Positions 28,631 through 39,024 of a stretch of 64,000 nucleotides of DNA are shown here, in pieces. Source of the stretch: Mycoplasmopsis verecunda (GTDB taxonomy: Bacteria; Bacillota_I; Bacilli_A; Mycoplasmatales; Metamycoplasmataceae); contig NZ_CP137850.1 in assembly GCF_033546915.1 (NCBI RefSeq), positions 124,001-188,000 on the forward strand, written 5' to 3'. The notes beneath the pieces were generated by a model. It was not told the DNA's origin. It was given only the letters and a program-made list of their open reading frames with translations, and made no database searches. A program made the position numbers and the translations under genes. Positions within the stretch are counted from its first letter, which is position 1. Each line of letters begins with the position of its first letter.

Positions 28631-31474
28631 TTAATTTAATATTTTGTTTAAAAATTGTCCAGTATAACTTTTTGGATTTTGTGCAACTTGTTCAGGAGTT
28701 CCGCTAGCTACAACTTGACCACCATGTATTCCACCATCTGGCCCTAGATCTATTATGTAGTCACATGATTTGATAACATCTAAATTATGTTCTATAACAA
28801 CTACAGTATCGCCTTCATTAACTATTCTATTTAATATTGCAATTAATTTTTTGACATCATGTGTATGTAAACCTGTAGTGGGTTCATCAAGGACATAAAC
28901 AGTTTTTCCAGTAGGTTTCTTTTGTAAATATGTAGCTAATTTAACTCTTTGTGCCTCACCACCACTTAAAGTTGTGGACATTTGGCCAAGTTGAATATAA
29001 CCCAATCCAACATCACTTAGAATTTGTAATTTCTCTACAATCTTAGTTTTGTGATCGAAGAAGTTTAGTGCTTCTTCAACAGACATTTCTAAAACTTGTG
29101 AAATGTCTCTATTATGGTATTTAATTTCTAATGTTTCACGATTATATCTTTTACCATCACATTGATCACAAGGTACATAAACATCAGGTAAAAAATGCAT
29201 TTCAATTTTAAGAAAACCATCTCCACTGCATTTTTCACATCTTCCACCAGGTACATTAAAACTAAAGCGAGATTTAGTATATCCCCTAGCTCTAGATTCT
29301 TCAATAGAACCAAAAATATCTCTAATATCATCAAATACACCAGTATATGTAGCAGGATTAGAACGCGGTGTTCTTCCGATTGGAGATTGATTAACAGCGA
29401 TTACCTTATCAATATTATTTAATCCTTGAATAGAACTAAATTTAGCTCTTTTACTATTTAATGCATCACTTAGTCCTAATGCATGTTGTATCCCACGAAC
29501 AAATATTTCATTTATCAATGTACTTTTACCTGAACCAGAAACACCAGTAATTCCTACAAGCATCCCAAGCGGAATAGTTACATCAATGTTTTTTAAATTA
29601 TTTTCTCTAGCTCCTTTTATAGTTATTGATTTTTTATTTCCAGCCCTACGATATGTAGGAATATCAATTTTCCATTCATGAGATAAATATTTACCAGTTA
29701 TTGATATAGGGTTAGCAATAATATCATCTAGAGAACCTTGAGCTATAACTTGGCCACCATGTATTCCAGCTTCTGGGCCAATATCTACAATATAATCAGC
29801 AGAATACATTGTATCTTCATCATGTTCAACAACAATAAGAGTATTTCCTATTTCAACCATTTTCTTTAATGTATCTATTAATTTTAAATTATCTTTTTGA
29901 TGAAGACCAATAGAAGGTTCATCAAGTACATACAATACTCCTGTTAAATTAGAACCGATTTGAGTAGCCAATCTAATTCTTTGAGCCTCACCACCGCTTA
30001 AAGTTTCAGCATTACGATTCAGAGTTAAATAATCTAAACCAACATTTTTAAGGAATGTTAAACGATCTATTAATTCCTTAGTAATTAAATTCGATATTTG
30101 CTTGTCTTGTTCATTTAATTTTGTAACTAATTCAATAATAGCATCTAAACAATCTTCTACAGAAAGCAATGTGTATTGATAAATATTTTTGCTATCAATT
30201 TTAACAGCCAAAGCGGATTGATTTAATCTTGAACCATTACATATTGAACACGCAAAAGAGCCCATGTATTTATTTAAATAATCTCTACGACGGTCTGAAG
30301 AAGTTTCGTAGTATAATTTTTCAATTTTAGTTACTATACCATCAATTTCTTTATCTCTACGAATAACATTATTCGAAGATGATTTTAAAGCATAAGCAAT
30401 GGGTTGATCTGAACCGTATTTAATGATATTTCTTTCTTCTTCGGTTAGCTCATCGATAGGAGTGTTTTTATCTATACCATAATGAATTAATAATTGATCA
30501 AATTCTTGTCATTCCAAATTTGTAGTATTAACAGTATTTTCAAAATATTTAATTCCACCTTGATTAATTGTTCTTCAAGGTTCAGGAACAATAGCATCAA
30601 AATCAGCTTTAAATTCAACTCCAAGTCCTTTACAGTTATCACACATTCCATATGGTGCATTAAAAGAGAATAATCTAGTTTCTATTTTAGGCATGTTAAA
30701 GTCTTTATATATACATGAGTGAGTTTTTGAATATGTGTATATTTTATTATTCTCTACATCTTCAACTTTAATTAGACCACCAGAATGATTTGTTGCTATA
30801 TCAAGGGCTTCTGCAATTCTATTGTAATTACTTTCATTTAGAACAACACGGTCTATTACTAAATCAATATTATGTTTATTGTTTTTGTTTAGTTGAATAT
30901 TATCATCTAGCATTAAAATATCACCATCAACTTTAACACGCATAAATCCTTCTTTACGCAGTTTATCAAAGAGATTTTGATGTGTACCTTTTTCACCTTC
31001 AACTAAAGGAGCATATATAATTAATTTAGAATTTTCAGGTAATTCACAAATAGAATTTAAAATATCTTTTGAAGTTTGAGAAGAAATTTCAATATTATGA
31101 TTTGGACAAAAAGGTTTCCCTATACGAGCAAAAAGTAATCTAAAGTAATCATATATTTCTGTTACTGTGCCAACAGTAGAACGTGGATTATTATGTGTTG
31201 TTTTTTGTTCAATAGAAATAGAAGGAGATAATCCTTCAATTTTATCAACATCAGGCTTTTTAGTACCACCTAAAAACATACGAGCATATGAAGATAATGA
31301 ATCTACATATCTACGACGCCCTTCTTCATAAATAGTGTTAAAAGCTAGAGAACTTTTTCCACTACCGCTTAGTCCAGTGAATACAATTAATTTATTTTTA
31401 GGAATCGTTAAATTAACATTTTTTAAGTTATTTTCTCTAGCTCCTTGAATAATTAATTTATCTTCTTTATTCAT
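28631..31474 (-). CDS. uvrA: Excinuclease ABC subunit A
   Basis: Damage-recognition ATPase of nucleotide excision repair. The 947-residue product has two ABC modules. Module 1 has Walker A TGLSGSGKSSLAF near residue 32. Module 2 has TGVSGSGKSTLINE near 636. Each carries a signature (TLSGGEAQR) and a Walker B (YVLDEPSIGLH, YVLDEPTTGLH). The UvrA zinc fingers are CNGS with a CDNCKGLG partner, and CEKCSGDGFLKIEM followed by CDQC. TGA codons near 30575 are read as W. The ATG overlaps the uvrB stop by 8 nt. Confidence 0.97.
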
Positions 31475-33497
31475 CTTCTTCTCCTTCCTCTATCTCTGTT
31501 TCAGGTTTATACGTGAAATCTGATTGTAGTTCAAGTAATATATCTCTTAATTGTATAGCTCTTTCATAGTCAAACATTTTAGCTGCTTCTTCCATTTGTC
31601 TTCTGATTTCAGAAATAACTTTTTCATTTTCTTTTTTATCTGGTTTTTGTTTGTTTTGTGTTTTAGCCATAATTGCTTCAATTGCATTAGATATATCGTG
31701 CCCTTGAATTGGTTCTGGAATAGGTTTAATAATTGTTTTAGGGGTTATATTATGTTTCTTATTATAATCTAGTTGTAATTGTCTTTTTTCATTATTATCA
31801 TCAATACATTGTTGCATAGCAGGAGTTATTTTATCAGCATAAAAAATTGCTTGACCATTCACATTTCTTGCGGCTCTTCCTGTAATTTGGATTAAACTTT
31901 CAGCATTACGCATAAATCCTTCTTTATCTGCATCTATAACAATTACTTTGGAAACTTCAGGTATATCCATTCCTTCACGTAAAAGGTTGATAGCAACAAC
32001 AACTTCGTAAGTTCCTTTACGGAGTTTTCTTAAAATTTCATTACGTTGAAAAGTATTTAAACCATAATGTAAATAAGCTGATTTAATCCCTTTTTCTTGT
32101 AGATATGCAGATAAATGTTCAGCTTGTTTCTTAGATCAAGTTAAAATAATACTTCTTGAATCACTTTCTCGTTGTTTGATTAGTGTATCATAAATATCTT
32201 CTATTTGATGTTTTGTTGGTTTTATTATGATTTCTGGGTCAACTAAACCAGTTGGACGAACAAATAATTTAGTGATATTATCTTCAGATTTATTTAATTC
32301 ATATTGTCTAGGAGTTGCTGATATATATATCTTGAAGAAATCAAATTCTTGCTCAAATTCTTTGAAAACTAACGGACGATTTTCGAGTGCAGAAGGTAAT
32401 CTATATCCATAATTAACTAAATTTTCTTTTCTTTTTCTATCTCCTTTATACATACCGTCAACTTGTGGAATTAATTTATGAGATTCATCAAGAAACATTA
32501 AAGAATCTTTAGGGAAATAATCTAGTATTGTGTAAGGTCTTTGCCCAAAATCACGTCCATCAAGATACATTGAATAGTTTTCAATTCCTTTGCAAATACC
32601 AAATTCTTGCATTTCATCAATATCATTCTTAACTCTTTGGTTTATTCTATCAGCTAGAACTATCTTATGTTCTTTTTTAAAATAAGCGATTCTTTTATCT
32701 AATTCATCTTTAATTTTAGGAATAATTACATCATATATTGAGTTTTCTGTAGCATATGCATTTCCAGGTGATAAAACATAAATATTATCTTTTCTAATTA
32801 TTTCTTTTGTTAATGGGTCAACAACAGCTATTTCTTCGATTTCGTCTCCAAAGAAACTGATTCTAACTGTTTTTTCTTCATCGTCAGCAGGGCGAACGAA
32901 AATTACATCACCTTTTGCAGTGAATTCACCAACTTCTTGCACAGTATCATTTCTGTCATATTTAATTTGAATTAATTTATTAATAAATTCTTTAACCGAA
33001 ATTGGTTGATGGATATAAAATCTAAAAAATGAATCTTTATAAACTTCAGGATTTAAAGCACCATAAATAGCACTAACACTAGCTACCACTATTACATCTT
33101 TTCTTGTAAGTAGCGAATTAATAGAACTTAAACGAAGGATTTCTATTTGTTCATTTGTTTTTGAATCCTTATCAATATAAACATCTGTATCTGGTTTGTA
33201 AGCTTCTGGACGATAATAGTCAAAATAAGAAATAAAGTATTCCACAGCATTCTCTGGAAAGAAACTTTTTAGCTCACTATAAAGTTGAGAAGCTAGAGTT
33301 TTTGTGTGAGACAATACAATTACTGGACGATCAAATTCCTTTATAACATTAGCAATCGTAAAGGTTTTTCCTGAACCAGTTACACCTTGAAGAACTTGTT
33401 CTCTAACATTATTTTTTATTCCATTAACTAGCTGTTCAATTGCTTTCGGTTGGTCACCAGCTGGTTGATAATTTGCATGTAATTTAAATATTCCCAT
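31467..33497 (-). CDS. uvrB: Excinuclease ABC subunit B
   Basis: Loads onto DNA with UvrA, verifies damage and recruits UvrC. The 676-residue product has helicase motif I LQGVTGSGKTFTIAN near residues 38-52, the beta-hairpin region YFISYFDYYRPEAY near 92-105, motif II FLDESH near 337, and helicase motifs V/VI (NLLREGMDIPEV, QITGRAARN). The C-terminal UVR domain (about residues 630-665) binds UvrC. Four TGA codons are read as W. uvrC is not in the window. Confidence 0.97.
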
Positions 33498-33507
33498 AAG
33501 TTTTTAA

Positions 33508-33513
33508 ATTATA
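33508..33513 (-). promoter_or_regulatory. -10 box of uvrB-uvrA
   Basis: TATAAT on the minus strand lies about 10 nt before the uvrB ATG and no Shine-Dalgarno lies between, consistent with a leaderless mRNA. Confidence 0.55.
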
Positions 33514-33618
33514 ATCTTTTTGCTTGTTTATCAAAATGGCAAAAATATAGAATTTAGCACAAATAAACCTTGAAATGAATATTTTTATCAGTTTAATATT
33601 AATAGCGATTAAGAACAT

Positions 33619-34761
33619 TTATATTCTATAATGTGGTGGTTTGACTCTGGTATCGGTGTTATCATCATCTGTTTGACTGTTTCTAATTTCTTCTATTCTT
33701 TGCTCTATGTTTTGTATATCTGTAGTTATCTGATTTATGTCTTGTTGAACTTTTTCTTTTGCTTCATTTTTATTAAGTTTTATAGTTTGTCTTGTTGTGG
33801 TGTCAAAATATTCAAAATATTTGACTGAATTACTTAATTGTAATATGTTAGCTTCTTGTTCCTTAAGTCGTTTTTGTTCCTTAATTTTGTACTGCTTTTC
33901 TTTCTGTAAAAGTTCCAATTTAGTTTTTAAGTCTTTTGATATCTTTATGTACTTGTTGTCAAAATCTAAATCTCATAGATTAAAGCTAAAAATTTTATGA
34001 ACTTGCTTAAAATCTTTGTCATCAATAAAATCATTAAGTTTTGAAATGTTTCCTTTATCATCCAGTATCACAATATAATTTTGTTTAGTTAAAATAACTT
34101 TAAGTGGTGTAGGTAATATGTCTAAATTATCATCACCTCCAGTTAAAAGCACAGAACGAGAAACTGGTAAGATATGGTTCTCAGTAGTGGAGATAAAATT
34201 GTTATATACCACTCTTAACTCATTAATTTTTTTATTATCTAAAGGTAGAGTTCTCCACTGAATGAAAACATCTTTAATATGATCGTAGTGTGAGAGCTTG
34301 ATATTTTCTGCTTTTTTATACTCAATATATAACTTAAATACTTCTTTTTGTTGCTTGAGTTGTTCTAGTGATTTTTCTGTTATTGCTTTTAGCAGTGTTG
34401 AACTTGGTGTAATAAGTGAATTAAGCAGAATGCTTGATAATTTGAAAAACACCTTGCTTTTTGTACTTTTAGCTTTTTCTCCATTGTAAAGTGTTTTAAA
34501 ATCTGTGGTGTAGTAAGTGATAAAGTCTCAAAAACCACTTTCAAGTGTGTTATTGTAAAACTTGATTTTTTTGTAATTCTCTTCCTTGAAAAACTCTAAT
34601 TTCGCATCCTGTGGTATTTGTGCTGTGCTACGTCTTGGAATATTATAATCTTTAGAAAACATTCAGTTAAAAAGTTCTCTCACTCATGGATGAGTTTTGT
34701 CTTGCTCTGGTGTAATTGCTTTAAAGTCTTCGTAATTTTTTAAAGAAGCATATTTTTTCAT
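33619..34761 (-). CDS. Accessory-island protein of unknown function, C-terminal coiled coil
   Basis: A 380-residue protein with no signal peptide or membrane segment, read through five TGA codons. It starts MKKYASLKNYEDFKAITPEQ. From about residue 275 it is a strongly charged coiled coil (ELLQKEKQYKIKEQKRLKEQE, later VQQDINQITTDIQNIEQRIEEI). It ends in a Pro/His tail. Unlike its neighbours it also uses TGG for tryptophan. It is divergent from a small membrane protein gene. I do not recognise the family. Phage or integrative-element origin is a guess based on its place among duplicated and broken genes between uvrB and ruvB. Confidence 0.7.
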
Positions 34762-34785
34762 ATATACCTACCTTTTTATATACTG

Positions 34786-34791
34786 TATAAT
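34786..34791 (+). promoter_or_regulatory. -10 box, leaderless start of the island membrane gene
   Basis: TATAAT ends 6 nt before the ATG at 34798, so transcription would start at or beside the A of ATG. The 36 nt divergent region also drives the minus-strand gene. Confidence 0.55.
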
Positions 34792-34797
34792 TTTTAT

Positions 34798-35232
34798 ATG
34801 GAACAATTATTAGATAAAAATACAATTAATAACAAAATTAAACAATTAAGAATTCAACGAGAAACCATAGAAAAGAAAAATAACTTTATTTGACTTCCTT
34901 TAATTGCTTTTAGTGGTGTTTCTATTCTTATAATGCTACTGTGCTTTATTTCTATGTTGATACCTACAGAGCATAACAAGTTAGCATTTGACACTGAAAT
35001 CTATGTTTGAGTTAGTGATAAATTTAACATCCCTGCTACTTTTAAAGTTGCTAAAGATTTAATAGTTATCCCTGGTAATCTTGCTTTTTGACTTCTTATC
35101 ACTTTAATCGTTAATGGAAGCTATTGCGGAGTTATTTACTTTGCTTATAAACAATTTAAAAGTAATCAAAACAAAATTTATGAACTTAATAAATCACGAG
35201 CTGAATTATTTCAATTGCTAAACACTCTTTAA
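34798..35232 (+). CDS. Small two-helix membrane protein, accessory island, copy 1
   Basis: A 144-residue protein with two membrane segments (about residues 29-52 and 92-116). A charged N-terminal helix precedes them and a C-terminal charged helix follows (KQFKSNQNKIYELNKSRAEL). Its C-terminal 52 residues match the broken copy at 35703-35894 closely (for example LAFWLLITL in both). Its stop codon sits inside a terminator hairpin, as in the copy. It faces a convergent minus-strand gene. Function unknown; small two-helix proteins of this kind include phage holins, but nothing proves that here. Confidence 0.7.
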
Positions 35233-35248
35233 AGGGGTGTTTTTTTTA
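35221..35248 (+). terminator. Terminator embedding the stop of membrane gene copy 1
   Basis: AACACTC / GGGTGTT stem (one mismatched or wobble position) is followed by eight T. It begins within the last codons of the gene. Confidence 0.82.
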
Positions 35249-35257
35249 TATGTTGCA

Positions 35258-35761
35258 CTAATCATTGAGATTAATTTTAAATGCTGTTTTAAATGTTTCT
35301 CTTATCTTTACATTGTTTTTATTAAGTAATAAGTCTTTGTTTAGTGTGAAGTTGTTTTGTGTTTGGTGTGCTAAAGCATATGGAAGTTTTAAATTGTTAT
35401 TTTTTATATAAAAGTCATAAGAACATTCTATAAATGTTGTTTTTGTGTCTATTGCATCAAAATTTGTCGAAGTTGTTAAATCTTGATATTTTGACTGTAA
35501 TTGCTCTCTCTTATAAAGCGGGCTATCTCTAAATGCTTGACTGTCATAATAATTGAGAATAGTATCAGCTTGTAGCGAACTTGAGAGATTATAAGTAATC
35601 TTGAGTATATCACTAGCTCCATTATATGTTCCACTAAATGAATTACACAAGTAGAAACCATCCACACTAGCATCCCCATACTCTAGCGGGTAGATCAGGT
35701 GTTTGATGAAGGAATATACAGTTGAAAATCTGGGTGCGTTAGCATTCTGGCTACTAATCAC
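35258..35761 (-). pseudogene. Accessory-island gene remnant, 5' truncated
   Basis: The reading frame gives up to 167 residues, but its first part lies antisense across the start of the second membrane-gene fragment. The true 5' end has probably been lost at the junction near 35700-35730. The remaining protein (FYLCNSFSGTYNGASDI through KTAFKINLND) is hydrophilic with many Asn, Ser and Thr. Its C-terminus aligns with the short remnant at 35902-36003, so both seem to be copies of one family. I do not recognise the family. Confidence 0.55.
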
Positions 35762-35894
35762 ACTACTTGTTTGCTCTTCCTACTCAGTTGCTATATATTT
35801 CATACTAAAACAATTTAAGAAAAATAAAACCAAAATCAATGACTTAGAAAACACACGGAAGGAACTTCTTACCACTCTCAACACTCTTAAATAG
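35703..35894 (+). pseudogene. Truncated second copy of the island membrane gene
   Basis: A 63-residue frame. From about residue 10 (GALAFWLLITLLV through KELLTTLNTLK) it matches the C-terminal half of the 144-residue protein at 34798-35232. The first membrane segment and N-terminus are missing. The first residues are probably junction sequence. The tryptophan here is TGG, whereas copy 1 uses TGA at the same place. The stop also sits in a terminator hairpin, so the 3' layout was copied with the gene. Confidence 0.65.
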
Positions 35895-35909
35895 GGTGTT
35901 GTTATTTTT
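35880..35909 (+). terminator. Terminator of membrane gene copy 2
   Basis: AACACTC / GGGTGTT, nearly the same stem as copy 1, followed by GTTATTTTT. Confidence 0.65.
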
Positions 35910-36003
35910 CAACTGTAATTTTATGTGCTTTAATAAACTCGTCTCCAATAGTTTCATTCATTTTGTTAGGAAGTTTTAATCGATAAATGTGGTCGTTAAA
36001 ATA
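35902..36003 (-). pseudogene. C-terminal remnant of the convergent island gene, copy 2
   Basis: An open stretch of 33 codons (YFNDHIYRLKL through FIKAHKITVEK, stop at 35902) closed upstream by TAA. Its last 15 residues align with the end of the gene at 35258 (IGDEFIKAHKITVEK against IRETFKTAFKINLND). It is convergent with membrane copy 2 just as the 35258 gene is with copy 1. No start codon or promoter remains. Confidence 0.5.
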
Positions 36004-36075
36004 TTATAATAAGGTCCTTTTCTGAAAGCTATTATAAAATCAAAATAAAAAAAGAACTCTGATAGCAGAATCCTT

Positions 36076-37029
36076 TTAAGCTAAATTTTGTCTAATTAAA
36101 TAATCTATTCCTTCTGAAGTTATTCTCCTTCCTTTTGATGTTTTTTCCACTAATCGATATAGTAATAAAGATGGTTCTATTTCATTAACAATAGTTTCCT
36201 TATTATGCATCACTAAGCCAGAAATGGTATCTAGAGACACGTATTTTTCTTCGAAGCCATCTTTTAAAATTTCTAGATATTCAATATGATCTTTAGTTAA
36301 TCCGTATTCATACAAATCTAGATATTTAAAGGTTTTCTTTACTATTCGTTGGGTAATTTTTCCATCATTATGAGCTAGAGAGAAATCATTAACTCTTTCA
36401 AGTAAGTGATTAGCTAATCTAGGAGTACTTCTTGAGTAAGAAGCAATTATATTTAATATTTCATCATTAACATCTATGTTTAATTTATTTCTAGAAATAT
36501 TTAATATTTTGAAAATATCTTCATTAGTGTAATTAACGATTCTTCCAATAAAACCAAAACGGTCTTTTAATGGTTGAGTTAATTCATTTAATTTAGTAGT
36601 AGCAGCTATTAAAGTAAATGGTTTAATATGCATTCTGATTGCTCTAGAATTACCATCTACACCAATAATTAAATCAAAAACAAAATCTTCCATTGCACTA
36701 TAAAGCAGTTCTACAACATTTTTGTTAATGCTATGTATTTCATCTATAAAAATAACATCATTTTCATTAATTATAGATAAAACGCTGATTAAATCAGATT
36801 TCTTTTCTATATTAGCTCCTTGTATATAATGAATACGGGATTGATTTTCTTTTGCGATTAAAGAAGCTAATGTAGTTTTTCCCATTCCGGGTGCACCATA
36901 TAATAATATATGATCAAGAACTTTATTTTGTATTTTAGCACTTCGCATCATAGCTTGAAGTGTTTTAACTAATTTATGTTGACCTATAAATTCATTAAAT
37001 TTATTAGGCCTCAAGTCTAGATAATTCAT
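36076..37029 (-). CDS. ruvB: Holliday junction branch-migration helicase RuvB
   Basis: An AAA+ motor that drives branch migration with RuvA. The 317-residue product has LRPNKFNEFIGQHKLVKTL at the N-terminus, Walker A YGAPGMGKTTLAS near residues 44-56, Walker B VIFIDEIHSI near 91-100, sensor LIAATTKL near 137, and the C-terminal winged helix. It overlaps ruvA by 26 nt. As in many mycoplasmas, ruvC is not adjacent. Confidence 0.96.
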   Translation of the reverse strand: MNYLDLRPNKFNEFIGQHKLVKTLQAMMRSAKIQNKVLDHILLYGAPGMGKTTLASLIAKENQSRIHYIQGANIEKKSDLISVLSIINENDVIFIDEIHSINKNVVELLYSAMEDFVFDLIIGVDGNSRAIRMHIKPFTLIAATTKLNELTQPLKDRFGFIGRIVNYTNEDIFKILNISRNKLNIDVNDEILNIIASYSRSTPRLANHLLERVNDFSLAHNDGKITQRIVKKTFKYLDLYEYGLTKDHIEYLEILKDGFEEKYVSLDTISGLVMHNKETIVNEIEPSLLLYRLVEKTSKGRRITSEGIDYLIRQNLA

Positions 37030-37603
37030 GAGTCTCGTTTGCTATGATTTTAATGCTTTCTTCAATCATGTCATCTAATTTATCTTTTGGGCGAACTTTT
37101 TTCATAGCGAGATCTATTTGAGATTTTTGAAATCCTAATTGTTGTAATGTTCGATTTAACTCATCACGCATTTGTGATTTCTCGGCTCGCTTATTATCAG
37201 CATTATTAATTATTTTGGCTCATTTATCTGATAATTGAACACAAATAATATTAGCCATTTTTTCTGTTACAAATTGAATTGTAGATAATTCTTGATATTT
37301 ATCATCAGCTATTAATCTAGCTATATATTCTCATCCTTTATCAAGAATTGTCATTGCAATTTTTGGACCAATTTTTTCAATTGATAATAAATCAATGAAT
37401 AAAAGTCTTTCTTTAAAATCTTTGAATCCATATGTACATTCACTATATTCAGTACGATGTTCATATAGATACATTTTTATTTTTTGCCCAACTTCATATC
37501 GTGATTCTTCAGCAACATTTAATAAGTAGCCCTCCCCATGAGATTCTAATATCACATTGTTTTTGTTTTTATAAACTATTTCACCTATAATATATAATTT
37601 CAT
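37004..37603 (-). CDS. ruvA: Holliday junction protein RuvA
   Basis: Binds four-way junctions and recruits RuvB. The 199-residue product begins MKLYIIGEIVYKN. It has an OB-fold (about 1-65), the helix-hairpin-helix DLLSIEKIGPKIAMTIL near residues 76-92, and a C-terminal RuvB-binding domain (about 140-185). TGA codons at 37331 and near 37225 are read as W. I chose the ATG at 37603 after GAAAGGTAAT, not the ATG 5 codons earlier. Confidence 0.94.
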
Positions 37604-37664
37604 ATTACCTTTCAACAATCCCTCAATTTATATATTGTAAAAGTGATAAAAAGAACTTAAAAAA

Positions 37665-37691
37665 TAAAAAAAAGCACTTTTTCCAGTGCTT
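37665..37691 (-). terminator. Terminator after rpmF
   Basis: On the minus strand AAGCACT / AGTGCTT with a 6 nt loop is followed by T7. Confidence 0.88.
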
Positions 37692-37723
37692 GTGATTATT
37701 ATTTGTGAACATAAAAACAATTA

Positions 37724-37924
37724 TTAGTTGTTTCTATCATTAAGTGCAACATAGCCTTCAATTTTTTTACCCTTGTAAAATCCACAAAATTTACATAAAA
37801 CATGTTGCTCAATTTTCTTGCTGCAGTTAGTGCATGAAACAAGGTTAGGTGTATCTAAAGCTGAGTGACTGTTTCTTTTGTGTTTACGTTGTTTAGATGT
37901 TTTACGTTTTGGAACAATAGCCAT
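37724..37924 (-). CDS. rpmF: 50S ribosomal protein L32 (zinc-binding form)
   Basis: A 66-residue basic protein beginning MAIVPKRKTSKQRKHKRNSH, the L32 signature. Two CxxC pairs (CTNC at about 31-34, CKFC at about 44-47) form a zinc site. This is the zinc-containing paralogue type. It is a single-gene unit with a GGGGG-rich ribosome binding site and its own terminator. Confidence 0.96.
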   Translation of the reverse strand: MAIVPKRKTSKQRKHKRNSHSALDTPNLVSCTNCSKKIEQHVLCKFCGFYKGKKIEGYVALNDRNN

Positions 37925-38064
37925 TTTTACCCCCTTTGAAGTATATGTGTTTAATTAATAAGCTAATTTATTATAATATAAAAATTAAAAAATAAAAATA
38001 TTTTAATAAATAAAAAACTAGTTATTTTTTTCAAAAATATCATACTTTAAAAATTTAACTTAAT

Positions 38065-38070
38065 TATAAT
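38065..38070 (+). promoter_or_regulatory. -10 box of the tmcAL-like gene
   Basis: TATAAT ends 6 nt before the GTG start, with no Shine-Dalgarno. Confidence 0.55.
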
Positions 38071-38076
38071 TTATTT

Positions 38077-39000
38077 GTGAAAAAATATAAGAAAAAAGTA
38101 GTTGGAATTATTGCTGAATATAATCCTTTTCATAATGGACATATTTATCAAATTAATTGAATCAAAAAGCATATACCTAATGCTTATATTATTGTTGCTA
38201 TGTCAAATAAATACACTCAAAGAGGTGAAATAACTTGTGCAAGTTATTATCAACGTAAAAAGATAGCAAAAGCCTATGGTGTAAATAAAGTAATTAAATT
38301 AAATGATAAGGATGTAATTCAAGCTGCTCACATTTTCGCTCAAGCAGGAGTTAATTTATTAAACAAACATAAAATTGATTATTTAGTATTTGGCTCAGAG
38401 ACAAATAATGTTGAATTATTTGTAAAAATAGCTAGAACAATAAAAGAAAATAATGAGCTATATCATAAATTAATTCGTCAATATATGAAAAAAGGTGCAA
38501 ATAGCTTTCCAAAAGCAAGTAATTTAGCTATTAAAGAACTACTTAATGAAGATATTCAAATGCCTAATGATATTCTGGGATTGGAATATATCAAAACAAT
38601 TATTGATAATGATTTTAATATTACACCGATATCAATTCAAAGAACGATTGCATTCCATAGTAATGATGTTTTAGATGAATTCGCTAGTGCAACAAAACTC
38701 AGAGAAATGTTAAAACAAAATCAAGATATATCTCAATACAGCCCAATGAAGATAAAATACAATAAAAAAAGAGATATAGCTTATACATATGCTAAATTTG
38801 CTTCATATGTAAAAAGAACAACAGCAAAGAAAATAGCTCAATTTAAGTTGATTGATGAAGGAATAGAAAACTTATTCAAAAAACAAGTTTTATTGAATAA
38901 TAATTATGTTGATTTTATTGAAGCTTGTGTATCAAAAAGATATACCCGAAGTCGTATACAACGTTGTTATTTAAATGTTTTATTAAGAATTAAAAAATAG
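38077..39000 (+). CDS. tmcAL: tRNA(Met) cytidine acetate ligase-like protein (TmcAL/YlbM)
   Basis: In Firmicutes TmcAL puts an acetyl group on C34 of elongator tRNA-Met. The 307-residue product starts at GTG. It has the nucleotidyltransferase motif VGIIAEYNPFHNGHIYQI (residues 8-25) and the family block VAMSNKYTQRGEI (about 40-52), plus LGLEYIKTI and SATKLREML. It is shorter than the roughly 400 residues of YlbM and lacks part of the C-terminal region. It converges on an unknown minus-strand gene, with a shared terminator. Confidence 0.87.
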
Positions 39001-39024
39001 TAGAGATCATTATTCTCTACTTTT
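38999..39024. terminator. Bidirectional terminator overlapping two stop codons
   Basis: AGTAGAGA / TCTCTACT with a 7 nt loop, TTTTCG to the right and AAAAAAT to the left. Confidence 0.78.
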
